Source: Symsagittifera roscoffensis
Taxonomy: Eukaryota; Xenacoelomorpha; Acoela; Convolutidae
Direction of reading: 5' to 3'
Length of the DNA: 64,000 nt
Assembly (NCBI RefSeq): GCF_963678635.1
Contig: NC_087062.1
Span: 91,797,845 to 91,861,844, forward strand
Below, in pieces: positions 9,880-21,899 of this stretch. Numbering within the stretch: the stretch's first letter is position 1; each line of letters starts with the position of its first letter. A model generated the notes under the pieces. That model worked only from the letters and a program-made list of their open reading frames with translations. It ran no database searches and was not told the DNA's origin. The position numbers and the translations under genes are program-made.

Positions 9880-10865
9880 ATCAAATTACAGGCCGATTTG
9901 TTTTTTACCAGCCTTACATGAAATTTTTGAGCGGGTCATTTATAACAGAATGAACCAATATCTCACCAAGTATCAGTTCTTACAGAATTGCCAGCCTGGG
10001 TTCAGATAAAAAAAGAGTACAATTGATGCTTTGATAACCATAATAGAAGAAGTGAGTCAAGATTGGAATTCTAAGATCACAAAGACACATTCATTAACGT
10101 TAAAAAAGCGTTTGATACCGTTGACAGTTGACTTCATTTACTAAAGAAATATTACACAAATGGTTTTTGGGAACCTACTTTGGACCTTCTGAGATCCTAG
10201 TTAAAAATCGACAACAAAACGTTGCCATTAAAACAGAACGATTTCAAAATCAAAATGCGAATTTTGAAGTACTACGCGGATCCATAACTGGTCCTCTTCT
10301 TTTCATCATTTATATAAATGGTATTAAGCTAGATGAAAAAAAGGTAAGAAATATAATTTTATATGCAGACAAAAATGTCATAAAAACAACAGCTAGAAAC
10401 AGGGTGTTAATCGGTAGACACCACGAAGCGTTGGGAAAAACAGCATATTGGTTAGAAAAAAAAACAAACTGACCTTAATTGAAGATAAAACAAAAACAAT
10501 TATACTATCTAAGAAGAGCAGCGGAAAATTAGATGTAAAAATTTCATGGAATAACTATCGAAGAAAACCAAACGTTCCGTTTGTTAGTTGTTCAAACGTT
10601 GACTCTAAGCTTTCCTCTATAGATCATGATGCAAAAACTGAAAAGTAATTTGTCGAGGTTTTGTGGTATGTATTACAGGTTGAGAAAAGCATTAGGTGAT
10701 GATCAACTACAGAAAACATATAACGCTTATGATGAACCCTTTCTTCAGTACTGGGTTTTGGCTTATGCGTCAACAGATAAAAGTAATTTAGCAACAGTTG
10801 AGCCTAAAATCAAACGAGTTCTGAAAATTATTTGTTTTAGCAGAAAAAAGGAGAGCATAGAAAAA
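9880..10865 (+). pseudogene. Decayed non-LTR retrotransposon (LINE) reverse transcriptase
   Basis: Pieces of a Jockey/CR1-like reverse transcriptase can be read across several frames. From 9880 comes 'LSNYRPICFLPALHEIFERV', near 10100 'KKAFDTVDS', at 10280-10320 'GSITGPLLFIIYING', and at 10350-10380 'ILYADKN' where active enzymes have YADD. At 10640-10840 there is a thumb-like stretch (LSRFCGMYYRLRKALGDDQ...). Stop codons and frame changes interrupt it repeatedly and the second catalytic Asp is replaced. No endonuclease or 3' tail was found. It sits in a host-gene intron, opposite to the gene's strand. Confidence 0.8.
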
Positions 10866-10869
10866 TAAC

Positions 10870-12530
10870 GAAGACTAACGCAAAACATACTGGGTAAAGG
10901 AATTACATATCTATTAACTGTTTATGTTAATATGTAAGGTGTTGAAAAAAGAGTGCATACCGATCGCCGTTCAAGAAATTGCATATGAGAAAAATTTGAA
11001 TACAATTTTCAATTTTGAGTAAAGCCGCGCAGATACGGTGCATTCAAATGATAATAAAAAACTCTGATAAAAGTTAGAATTAGAAAAACTTTAAACTTTG
11101 TTCAAAAATACCACCCAGGTTTTGTGACCTGGATTCAGAGATGCACAGAATTTTAATTACAAATCTTCAACCATGAGTTTTTGGACAACTTTATTCTAGG
11201 AGTAAATCAACTGGTTTAGCAAAAGTTTTTGCCGTCGAGGGTAGGTATACTGCTGAATTTGTTCCGCTATTTTGGTTTAATTTTTTTCTTCACTAAATTA
11301 ATTTTCTTATTTTTTTTTATTATTTATCGATATTAAAAACCAATACAGTCCTAGCAGCATCAGAGGCTCCTGAAAACGTGCTGCAAAATTCCACGGCGTT
11401 CTCATTGTAGTAAACTTTAAAGTGAAAGGAATCTATATTGCAAATATTTTTCACGATTAATTGTTTGATTAAAATAGCAGGAAAACTCAACAAGTAAAAC
11501 TTGAGATCGAAAATTTCAAAATTTACCTGTTGTGGTCTTATTCCAAGCCAGTAAATTTTTTTGAAAAAATAATTTCTTGAGTGTATTTTTGAGGGGCAAG
11601 AAACTTTTTTAGTGGCAAGAAAAACTGGTTCGAAGTATAATTTTGCGCGAGTAAAGTGAGGGAGTATAATTAGTTATCAGAAAAGGTTATTTAAGCTATG
11701 AAAACAAATATAAGAAAAAATGATAAAAACCCAGCGATTGAAGATTTTTGCAGTGCTTCTAACGTTAAAGAAAAAAATCTGTTGGAAATTTTAACATTTA
11801 AAAAGTATAGTTTAAGTTTTGTTTTAGATTTTTTGAAAGACTAGTGTACTCAATAAGGATCAATGCCAACGTTTAAAGAATTTTTTAGGTCCTCTCCACG
11901 GTCAGCTTTAGTTTGAAATAGGCCTTTGTTTGAAAAACAAAAATACAGTTTCATAGTTCTTTCAATAAATGTGATCGGAGAGTTCTGGGTTCATTATGTT
12001 ATTTTGACCATGGAACTGATAAAAAGAGTAAAATAAAAAATAATACCTAAAATGCTCTCTCAGAAAATAAACAACCATATCTTAAAATTTGCAAAATGAG
12101 CAGTAGATTTAGGCTAGGAGCTTTTCGGCGGGTAAATTAACCTGTTGAGAAAGTCAAACAAACAAAAACTGTAGACTAAATATTGACGCCAGACGCCAGT
12201 GCGATATTTTTTGGGATCCTTATTTAATTAATAGTGTAAAGCAATTATAGTTTAGGGTAGTTTTTTTTAAAACTTTTTTGCTAAATTCAGACAATTTTGA
12301 CTTTTTCAAGTCAAATCTGGTATCATATTAAAGCCCTGTTGGTCGTGATTTGCGTTCTAAGAACAAATTATGAAAGAGTTGTACCACTGTAGAGAAAAAC
12401 TAATTCGACACTTTTTGTTTTTCTGAACAAATTAGTCAAATTTTGCTGAGAAAGTAACCTCTTGCTGAGAAGCTGAACTCTAATTAAATATATATTTTTT
12501 TTCGGTTTAAGCTTCTTTTATTTACTCTAA
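10870..12530. other. Intron sequence, no gene or clear repeat seen
   Basis: AT-rich DNA with poly-A/T runs and stop codons in all frames. It lies in the long intron between host-gene exons at 14640 and 9221. Nothing further is supported. Confidence 0.6.
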
Positions 12531-12569
12531 AATTTTCTTAAATTCTCTTCTCAAATCAATTTGATTGGA

Positions 12570-13330
12570 ACATGCTGTTTTACTTAAACAGTAACTGGCT
12601 ATCTTTGTTCTTATGACCGTTGAAATTGGGGAGTTTTCTCATTCACTTTTTTTTCCACGCCGAATCAGGTACCACAAAAATTAGCAGACTGTGTCGAAAA
12701 AAGTAAAGTAACCGAGTATCAATCGTTATCTGATTTTCTTTTTGTTTTTATACTGAAACAACCTATTTTTACTACCAAGAAAACTAATTTTAGAAGTTTC
12801 GTTTAGTTCTTTGGCTATAAAGGTTTTTTTTAATTTAAAATTTAAGTGCAAGAAATAAAAAGTTTTTTAATAGTTTTTTTGTCAATCCTTTTTCAGGAAA
12901 AATGTTGCCAAGTATGACTTTTTTTTCAAACTTCCACGTAATTGCATAATTTTTTAGTCCCGCAACGCACTAATAACGACTCTAATTTGAAACAAAAATG
13001 AGACATTTTCTGTTGTTTTTCTATGAACGTGAATTCTTTGTTGTTCCCCCATTAAAGATAGGGAGGAACTTTGTATTCGGGTATGTTTTAGTTTTTTTTA
13101 TTTTCCACGCAAAGTTAGGTACGACTAATAAACATCCGATTGGGTCGAGTGATATATCATATTAAATAATTTTCAGGCTTATTTTGAACGAAAATTAAAA
13201 AAAAAACAATTTAAAAATCCCAATAAAAATTGGCTAGAAAATTTTGAGATTTAGTCTAATTTCAAGCGAGTAACGCGATTGAGTAACGCTCGCTATATGT
13301 AACTTGAATTCTAAAAAATTTCATTTTACC
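12570..13330 (+). repeat. Copies of a dispersed AT-rich repeat family (about 590-bp unit)
   Basis: Marker blocks appear in the order also seen at 36.2, 43.7 and (inverted) 18.4 kb: a CAGTAACTGGCT block (12590), GGGGAGTTTTC/GGGAGGAACTTTG, TTTTCCACGC...AGGTAC (12650 and 13105), GAGTGATATATCATATTAAA (13148) and a CTCGC-containing 'ATTTCAAGCGAGTAACGCG' block (13260). A partial copy of the ATCATATTAAAGCCC block is also at 12330. No coding capacity. Confidence 0.55.
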
Positions 13331-13434
13331 AACTACCAACCAGAAAAGTAGTTTTTTTTTGGATGTTTTTTTTAACGCTTGTTTGGCCAAAAAAGTTTTT
13401 ACAAAAACTAAAAATTTTGTGCAAAAGTTTCAAC

Positions 13435-13636
13435 TATACAATTGCGTAAACATTTAATGAATTTAGGTTGATCGACAAAATTTAATTTATCTCCAAAAAT
13501 GAAGAATAAAAAACTGAAAAAAAAAGAACTTAAAACAAAATTCTTTTTTTTTTTCAGTTTTTTATTCCTCATTTTTGGAGATGAATTAAGTTTTGTCGAT
13601 CAAGCCTAATTCATTAAATATTTACGCAATCGTATA
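13435..13636. repeat. Long near-perfect inverted repeat (about 94-bp arms, 12-base loop)
   Basis: The left arm 13435-13528 and right arm 13541-13636 are reverse complements with only about seven differences by eye. Shared blocks include ATTGCGTAAA, TTGATCGACAAAA, CTCCAAAAATGA and AATAAAAAACTGAAAAA. A transcript from either strand would fold into one long hairpin. It lies in a host-gene intron next to a MITE copy. Confidence 0.9.
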
Positions 13637-13679
13637 ATTCGAAAATCCCACCACTCACTAAAAATGACACTAATTTGAA

Positions 13680-14140
13680 GAAAAGTAAATGAAATAAACA
13701 AGGAATTTCTTGAGGTGTGGGCGGATTTTCACAAAAAAAATGAAAATTTTGTCGACACTTTTTTTCAGGTCGATCCAATTGATATTCTGAGCTCGCCCAA
13801 ACCACTATAAAGACTCTAGTTAGACGAAATTTTCTGCGCGCAGCCAAACTTCTGAAAAAAAGCCAAAAATGGCGTTGAAAAAAAGCCAAAAAAAGCCAAA
13901 AAAAGCCAAAAAAAAAGGCGCCAAAAAAGGCGTTCTTATGCACTTTTTGGAAAATTTTGATCAAAAAATCTCGTTTTTTTCGGCGCGCGCTAACCGCTAA
14001 AAATTAGGATAGATTGGCGGCGAAGGCGCTTTAAAAAAATTTAAGGTCAGTCAGCTAAAAAATAGATATCTCAATCCCTTTCGACTCGATACCTTTCGAC
14101 TGCTCTTTTAGATATCCGATTTTGCACAATAATTACATAA
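13680..14140 (-). mobile_element. MITE copy of the CAGGGGCGGAT family, inverted
   Basis: Shared internal blocks with the copies at 24.0, 48.5, 55.1 and 56.2 kb, read on the minus strand: GGTCAAAATTTTCC-type, AAAAGGCG, GCGCGCGCCGAAAAA, GGCGCCTTT-like and TTTAGCTGACTGACC. It includes an expanded AAAAAAGCC tract at 13855-13920. The terminal CAGGGGCGGAT is not visible here, so the copy is truncated. Confidence 0.6.
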
Positions 14141-14639
14141 GCCATAACTTTACCGGTGGGAACAAAAAAGTTTTAGATTGTTTTTCGATAATTTCAGGCT
14201 AGAATGTCTCATCTAACTTCATCTCTTTTTCTATGACAAAAAATGGTACTTTTGTATAAGGGCAACTTTAAAGAGCGGAAATTGAATTTTCGCAGCCAGA
14301 CTTTCCTAGTTTGATATAATTGATTTTCTATACATTTTTTCTCTCTTAGCAATTGAAAGAGAAAATGTTTTGCAACAAAACCTATGTGCAAGTGAAAAAA
14401 ATGTGGTCCAAAATTGCCATTTTGGACACTTTTGGAAGGGTTTGGATCGTAAAATTCACTTCTTGAAAATCATTATATATTGATACCAACAAACGCCCTG
14501 TAAGAAAAACATGATGATTTGGGTAGTTAAGATGTTTGGGTAAAATCTGAGAGGGATTTTGGTTTTCGAAACGTCCTCCACCACTTAAACCTGTCCAGCT
14601 GTTTTTATTTAAAATATATTCTGATTGTGAAAAACTAAC

Positions 14640-15276
14640 CTTGCACAAATGATTGCATTTGAACTGTATCGACCATCTTTTCCCTCTTCGTTCATAGGAG
14701 GCAGAGAGGCCATAGACCCCTTGTGGAAGCCCGCCACCTCCCCATTCGGCTCCGTATTCTGCTTCTTCAGCAGTTTCGCGAAGTAGCGAGCATTCATCAT
14801 CGCAGTTTTGCCTCGCGATGTCGTGGAGTTAGCACTAGCTTCTAGGTCAACTTCGGATGGATTCGGTGGGCTTAACCCCTCGGGCAAATTCTCTTCGGGT
14901 AACGGGTTTAACTGAGGCAATGAGGCTTCTGAGAGTCGTGCTTGGCTCGGCGAGTTCGAGACCGAAGCTCGTTTTGAGGAGGTTGGTGTGGGGATAGAGT
15001 CCAGACCTTGTTGGACTACGATTGGTGTTATAGGTTGGGCGTCTGGATTATTCGAATCAACTGCGATCGTTTCTGATCTCAGGTTTCGAAAATGAGGCAG
15101 TCGGGGTGAGCGCGTAAAGAGAGAGGTGGCTACGTTCAGCACCGAGTTTGGCTTCTGAGTGTGCTGATCCGGAAAGGGGGTCGATGGACAACTCTGGCTT
15201 GGGTTCAACTGATCTGTCCTTGGGGATCTATTAGGCTCATGTGAGTGCATGTGGTCTCCTGTCAGGTCCGCTTGTT
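14640..15276 (-). CDS. Exon 2 of an unrecognised Ser/Asn-rich gene
   Basis: An acceptor (GGGTATTTCAG) precedes 15276 and a strong donor (CAAG|GTTAGT) follows 14640. The frame is open for 637 bases and joins the exon ending at 15877 in phase 1 (codon GAA). The encoded 212 residues are low-complexity, P/S/N-rich and probably disordered. They end in a more ordered segment with MMNARYFAKLLKKQN and GKDGRYSSNAIICA. Codon composition is clearly richer in GC than the surrounding intron DNA. No family recognised. Confidence 0.75.
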
Positions 15277-15876
15277 CTGAAATACCCACTTAAAAAGTCC
15301 GCCTCTAACTTAAAACAATTACCAAATGAAAAATTAGCAGTTTCTGAATTAATCTTACTGCCATTCAATTGTAATCCAAATCTTAACTTAAAAGTTTCGG
15401 AAAAAAACAATTTACATCTTCTAAATTAGCCTAAATTTGAGCGCAAATCGGACATTGAAAATTGACAACCAATTAATTAATTAATATTTATTTTTGCTCA
15501 AAGAGAGTGCGAAAAACTACGAGGTGCTCAATTATTATAGGGTGTATCAGGTGCATATTCAATCATCATACCGTTGATAGTTGGCAGGTAACTACTGGTA
15601 GAAAATAACAGTCTTTTTCTCTTTTGTCAGATAATAATTCTGTTTGAATAAACTTGAATGCGCCTTTTGTTGATTTGCAACCGTCTAAAAGCTGATTTAT
15701 CTTGTGGATTTATGGATAAGGCTATGCACCTTAAAAGATAGTTAAAAGGTCGCCGTTTGCACCTCATATCAAATCCGCTTAAGTCGGGGCAGAAGGGAAA
15801 AGCTGGAGATAAAGAGTGAAAAATGGGAAAAGGCAACAAATGTTGATACTTATTGTCGATATTTTTGACACGCAAC

Positions 15877-16738
15877 CTCTAGTTGGGTCTTGGGGCTGAG
15901 ATGATTTATGATGATGAGGATTGTCGCCATTGAAATCAGAAGGAGACACCATCACATTACTGCTTCCAGGATTATAACAGGCCAAGTTATTGCTGCCTGA
16001 TGCTGATGCCTGATTGCTATTTGTATTAGCTGCAATAGAACAGGCGCCATAATCCTCTCCTCTCCTGATTAGATTTGCAGTTGGGTTCACAGATACTGAT
16101 GATGATGGTGATAGTGACGGGTGGTTAGCCCCGCGGCTAGGACCTGTTTTATCCTCTGTCACGGGGGGCACTGTTGGCGATGAACTTGACGCATTTTTAG
16201 CCTGCTGAACAAATTTAGCAAAAGCTGAATCTAGCCTGGAGTTCATGGTTGTAGAAGAGCTGTTGGCGTGAACAGCTTGCTGAAGTCTTCTGCTCAGTAA
16301 AGATGGCGATGTTGAGGATGAGTCATTAACATTTTGGTTAGTACTCGATGATAAGTTGTTAGGTCTGTTTAGTGAGGAATCTTCAGTAGGCTGATGGTAA
16401 GACGACGAGTTGCCGGTGGAGTTGTAGTTGGGGTTGGTATTGCTAACAGAAGTGTATGAAGGTCGTATATTATTAACGTTGCTTTGAGTCGAGCTTTGAA
16501 AAGATGCACTGTCTTGGTTTGGAGCGAGAAAACTGTTGGAGCGGGATGAATTGCTTGATGAAGGCGGCTGGTTCACCCCTCCTCCCCCTCTAGTGTTACC
16601 TGGGCTTGATGACAGGTCGTTCACGTTACTGTTCGCGCCGTTATTATTTGTTGTTTGCAGAAATGAGCTCTTAGCCGTAGAAATTCCTCTCCAAAACGTC
16701 GCCAATTTATTTGCAGCGTCCTGTCCGTAATTCTCCAT
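15877..16738 (-). CDS. First coding exon of an unrecognised Ser/Asn-rich protein
   Basis: The ATG at 16736-16738 opens a frame of 287 codons that ends at a donor (AGAG|GTTGCG) in phase 1. The protein starts MENYGQDAANKLATFWRGIS, a possible amphipathic helix, and continues as a serine/asparagine-rich, probably disordered region with short G, P and H runs. With exons 2 and 3, about 564 residues are visible and the C-terminal part is missing. The long disordered N-terminus suggests a scaffold or regulatory protein, but I do not recognise it. The other possible reading, that the frame continues past 15876 to a stop at 15779, would discard two well-matched downstream exons. Confidence 0.75.
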
Positions 16739-17440
16739 AGTGTCCTAAACAGCATGTCCGGAAAAATTTTAATAAAATGCAAGGCGGAATTTTTCCACTG
16801 ATAACCATCAAATCAAAGTCAATGAAGTCCATAAATACAGCGCAGGTAACTTTGATCTGCATAAAATACAGAAACATTTATTTCTTTTGTCTGAAGAAAG
16901 TAATAAAAATTGCCGCTCTGTATACGAAATCGTCCCATCACCTCCTCTACATGAATACCACGCAACCTGCTTGATGTTTACTTTATTCATATTAATGGAA
17001 AATATCCCAACTCGCTAAATCTTCTATTCATTCTTTTTTTTTTGGTGAAATAAACAGCTTAAACTGTCACCAAGAGTGTAAAAACGTCAAGCTAATCTCT
17101 TTCATTGATTGGAAGTCTACGAACAAAGACATCTTCGGTTTTAAACAGCTTTTTGCTCTGAAAAAAATCTGATAAATTCACCCATCATTTTAACTCAAAT
17201 CTGTATTCAATTTCCTGTTTTGGCAGTGGGACGGGAAATAATTGTTTGCAGAGATAAAACATAGGAAGTGCGCCAGTTAATACGACTTTGACCTAATAGT
17301 CTTGATTATAATCTATACATTTTATAAACTTCTTATCCCATTCAATTTTTGTTTTTGATGCATCAATAAAGAAGTTTGATAAAAACAAATGTATTTCGGA
17401 CAACCAAACTTTAGTACGAAAGCTCGTATCAAGTACCAAC
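16739..17440. other. Upstream flank of the Ser/Asn-rich gene; no gene seen
   Basis: This is where a promoter and 5' UTR for the minus-strand gene would lie, if 16738 is the true start. I see no convincing TATA box or initiator and no other coding frame. Confidence 0.4.
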
Positions 17441-17448
17441 AGAAAACA

Positions 17449-17965
17449 AAACTGCTCGTATCAGGGCGAAGCCCTGAATTTTCCGATTGACTTTTATGGT
17501 TTATGGAGCAGTAATAAGAAAATTAAATGTAATAAAACAAAATGAATTTTTTTTATTGAAGTTTTTTATGAAAATCATCCCCCCACACGCCAAATAATAA
17601 ACAAAAGGATAGATTTTACTCCTTGTTACAAATCAATTATGGCAAATAAGCTTCTTTCAACCAATTTGGAACAATTTCTAAGGCGGATTAAACCTTGCTT
17701 ACGCGTTAATAGCGCAAAAAATATCGCGAGTTAATAGTCCCAAATTGGCCAAAATGGCAATTTTTAAAGCCCTATATTTTTACGAAAAATAATCACAGGT
17801 AAAATATCTTTTCAAACTTAAGCTCAAGACGACAATACCTTTCGAATGCTAATAAAAAATTTTGTCAAAAATGGCTAGTTAAAAAGTCGAAATTTGTCTG
17901 AAGAAAAAAAACCCACCCGACCACAAATATTCCGTTATATTCGTATCGAAAGTCGGAGCAATAAT
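17449..17965 (+). mobile_element. Dispersed repeat family A (ACTGCTCGTATCAGGGC end), forward copy
   Basis: Starts ACTGCTCGTATCAGGGCGA with the palindrome CAGGGCGAAGCCCTG and ends near a CGTATCGAAAGTCGG block. The same roughly 520 bp occurs inverted at 23283-23803, with shared blocks such as CACACGCCA, GCGTTAATAGCGC, CCAAATTGG, AAAATATCTTTTC and GAAATTTGTCTGAAGAA. No coding capacity, so it is probably a MITE-like non-autonomous element. Confidence 0.75.
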
Positions 17966-18309
17966 CAAGGTTCTTGAAATTATTTGAAAAATTTTCGTTT
18001 TAACATGTTAAAAGTTACAAAAAAACCCAATAGAACTAAAGATAGCCCAGAAGCACAGAATCTTCCCCCTTATTCATTTAAAGTTACAAAAATTTGTTTT
18101 ATTTTTATTCAATTTAAGGTGGTTTTTGAGCAGGTGCGATGAGCGAACTATACAAACGCGTACCAAAAAAAAACTGGCATAAGAGACAATTGGCCTCAAA
18201 TATTAAAAACAAAAAAATGCAGAAAAAATTCAAGTTTTTTTGGGAGTAAATTTTTTGATATAAAAAGTTATCATTTGCCAATGAAGCGATAAAAGATGCG
18301 CTCAAAACA

Positions 18310-18575
18310 AATTTTCCTCTCAATCAAGTCAATTTTTGTGAGCCTAAAAATCCAATTTTTAAATAACGAACGTTACTCGATTGCGATACTCGATCAAAAA
18401 TTTTGAACCATTTTTTCTCGTCACTGGGACAGGTTTTTGAGAATATTTCAAAGTCGTTTAATATAACATATAACAAAAAGCATTCCGAGGTTTATTTGTG
18501 GTACCCGATTTTGCGTGAGAAAAAAAAATTAAAAAAACTGCACTCGAATACAACTTCGTTCCCATTTTTAAGGTC
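18310..18575 (-). repeat. Inverted copy of the 590-bp AT-rich repeat family
   Basis: On the minus strand the blocks are GTTGTATTCGAGTG, CTCACGCAAAATCGGGTACC, ATAAACCTCGG, ATATTAAAC and ATCGCAATCGAGTAACG, in the same order as the copy at 13080-13290. Confidence 0.6.
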
Positions 18576-18579
18576 CGAC

Positions 18580-21500
18580 CAAAAAGCGGATACTTTTATT
18601 GAGGATACTTCTACATGGCGCACTAAGAAGTATTTACCTACCGTGGGTTGGATGTGTTTTGTCATGGTACCTCACAAACAACCGGTAACCTAAAAGGATT
18701 GAGCGCAGAAGTTGCAATTAGTAGTATCTTCAAACAAAATAATTATCGAAAATCTATTGGAGGAAACTTTACAACCGGAAAAGAAATACCTTTTTTTGAA
18801 AAGTCGGCTCGTACTGGGGATGCGACGGCAAGAACAGAGAGAGAAGGTTGCAATAACAAAGCCATCAGAGGTGGAGTGAGGAAGAAACTCGTCGTATGGA
18901 CGAAGAGAAACGGTTTTTCAAAGGAAGCACCACAAGTGAAGCTGATAAGAGACTAAAGTCAAAGATGTTCTTCACTGGAAAATCAGGTCCAACTGTGTTT
19001 TTCCAAAAAAATCCCAAAAAAAAAAATTCATTTTAAACTTCATTTTATGGAAATTGCCACCGACGCATTTCAACGAGAGCCAACTATTTTATTCCGCATT
19101 TTTATACTATGTGGGTGGAAAGAACGGGACAACGACGGAATGGAACATTTTCTTGTTTCCCTGAGTAACTTGGCCTTATCCTTTAGATAGGGCCCGGTGC
19201 TAGCCCGGTATCCTTTATATCTCTGGACAACCTGCACTAACTGAAAATCAAGACAATCAAGCACTAACTTCTGCAGTCCAACAATCGATGTTCTAAATAT
19301 CATTTCTCGAATTTATATCGACATATAATCCAAGGGATGGATTGCAAAAGGCGCGGAGTTGTTTGTTACCCATGCTGGTCAAACAGATTTTATCGAGGAC
19401 AAAGTTTTACGATTGTTAGGAATTGAAATCCGCCAAAGACAAATATCGAAATCAGTGAATGATTTTGAGGAAAGAAAGTGAAACAAAACTCAGTTTTCAC
19501 CAATCCAAGGTAAGTGCATAAAATTAATTTGGAAAAACATCGAAGAGTTGTTCAAAGGAATTCCAGTAAAGAAGAATTGTGAAATTATGAAGCATTTTCA
19601 TGAATCGCTACGACCGATACATGTGAAAAGAAAGCTTGTGGTGCCGAAAATTGATGAAACAATTGAGGGTCTGTTGAGTGATGAACATATCATCAAATTA
19701 AGGAAATGTACCAAAAGCTGTTCTCTTTTGCTCGCGGTTCGAGTCGCGAGTCGATTACATAAGCGTTCAATTCGAAATTGACAGACGAACAGATTTATTG
19801 GAATCCATACCAAAAGCTATCTTGATTCAATTATTCGATAACGTGGCGTTAGTTGTCAGCAAAAAGCTACCAATATAATCTAGTTTTGGAACAACGACTC
19901 TAAATACACGTATTCACAAATTAAGACCAGCAACACAGGGAGTCGTCAATGCAATTTTGTATCGTCGGAGGGAGTTTTACTGGAACATTTCGTTTTCAAA
20001 CCGGTCTTAAATGGTTGGGGGATAAGCCAAACGAGTTTCAACGAGAATTGGATTCTAACTTAGGACATTTTTTTTGGTTATATGTATACTTAAAGGACAT
20101 ATTGCAACACGGGGATCGAAGGAACGCAATTGGCGTATAATTCGATCGAGTTTTGTGGCGGTGCCGAGCGAAAATAAGGCTGCTGCTAGGTGGAGCAAAT
20201 ATATAATCCTTGCGAAGAAAAAAGATTGGCATGGGTTCAGATTTTCGATTAAAGGCACCGTACCATTCGAAAAAAAGTTTGAAACAACATAAAAATATTA
20301 CAGCAAATCGATAGCTAATGGATCAATTGAACCCTTTCTTCGACTTATCCCTAAGTTAGCTGCTACCTTAAAACCATTTAGAAACCTGATGAAAAACATT
20401 CGAGATTTGAATGGAGATCGACAAAAGAATCAGAATTTGTCAAATTGTAAGAAATAGTAACCAATTTTCTCCAAACTCAACGGTTTGGTTTTTCTAAGCA
20501 AACCAGACTGAAATGCGATGACTCAAAACAGAACAATTGCAAATTGATGGTTGGAAACATATTTCATATGTATCTAAAATCTTGAACAAAGCTGAACTAC
20601 AATATAGAATTTCTGAGTTAAAATTGTTGGCGGTGGTTTGGGCGATGACTCATTGCCAGAACTATTTAATTGAAGCCATGTTAAAGTTTATTGCAGATCA
20701 TAAAACTTTTTTTCCTGCCTGTCAACAATAAAACGTCTAGTGCGGTGGGTAGATCGGTTATTGCCGTTCCACTATGAAATTGACTACAAACAGTGGAAAG
20801 ATACGGGATTAGTGGATTATCTAACTATAGCTAGGCATCCCGCTGGGATGACTCCGAAAGTGAGGGAACTAGGTTAAACGTTCGTAGTTCCGCAAATTAA
20901 AACAAAGAGTAGGCTACTAAAACAGACGGTTGTAATTAGCACCGGAAACAAGGACTGGCAGAATGACGTTAAGTGCAAAACAAAATTGAAAAAAAAAAAC
21001 TACATCATTGGAGAGAATGCGCAGCAAAGAAGAGTTATTTGAAGAGTTTCGAAAGCCTAATTTGATCAAAGTTTGCACCTCGAATCACTCGCGCATAGAA
21101 AATTATATTAGATGCAAGTTGATAATTCTGTTAACAATTAGTGAAAAAATCAATGAAAATTTTATTTCATTCAGGGCAGGAGACCCAAGAATCGCCTTCG
21201 AAAAAATTCTATGGGACTAATGCTTTCAGACAGCCATGGGCCGATACAAAAGAATTTTCTCCGGATATGTTCCTTATTTATCCTCTCAGAAAGGCCTGCT
21301 TTTTTCGACGCAGAAAACATTGCTACTTACTTGGTCTGATGAAATTCTTAATCGTACAGTTGAAGAGTTAATACTTGAGTTTTACGAGCAAACAAAAATT
21401 TAGGCTAATATGTCAACAATTAACTTGACAAGTTTAGTTTATAACTAATTTTATTCCTAGAAAAATTCGGATTCACAGAAGACATTCGGAAACCTTGAAA

Positions 21501-21800
21501 ATTCGGAAAGTGGCAAACAACTATTTCTGGTGGCCAAATATGAATCACTGAAATCAGTTAACTGCGGCGAATTGCAATGAATGTATTAAATTGGGTAAAA
21601 ATTTGAAACCAGTTACTTGGGAAGGGGATATTACAAAGTTGAGCAGGTTACAACCTAATCAAGAATCGCGATTGAATTTTCTTGGACCACTACCGACGGT
21701 ATGGGGTGCGAATATGTGTTTGCTATCCTGCGTAGATAGATTATACATTTTCCGTCAATTCAAATACAACACGAACAATGGCATGTTTGAGTAAGAAATT
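18580..21800 (+). pseudogene. Heavily decayed Ty3/Gypsy-like pol remnant
   Basis: Recognisable scraps lie in plus orientation with many stops. At 19600-19700 is an RT N-terminal stretch (IETIEGLLS-like, 'KIDETIEGLLSDEHIIKL'). At 20560-20710 is RNase H (SKILNKAELQYRISELKLLA then a DHK motif). At 21470-21600 is an integrase zinc-domain-like region with H..H spacing, YFWWPNM-like residues and C..C. Near 21650 is an integrase-core-like start. The YxDD box was not found. The left limit is uncertain, because 18580-19500 holds only weak frames. It is much older than the element at 1-8700. Confidence 0.6.
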
Positions 21801-21899
21801 TCTCGAAAACTATTTTTGCCTTGCACGCCATTTCCAAATGGGATTCATACAGACCAAAAATCTGGATTCGTAGAAAAATCCAGAAATGATTTTCGGGCT

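Noticed and set aside
18114-18323. 69-codon minus-strand frame
   Set aside because: F/L/K-rich random-looking frame in AT-rich DNA beside a repeat copy; no domain or splice context.
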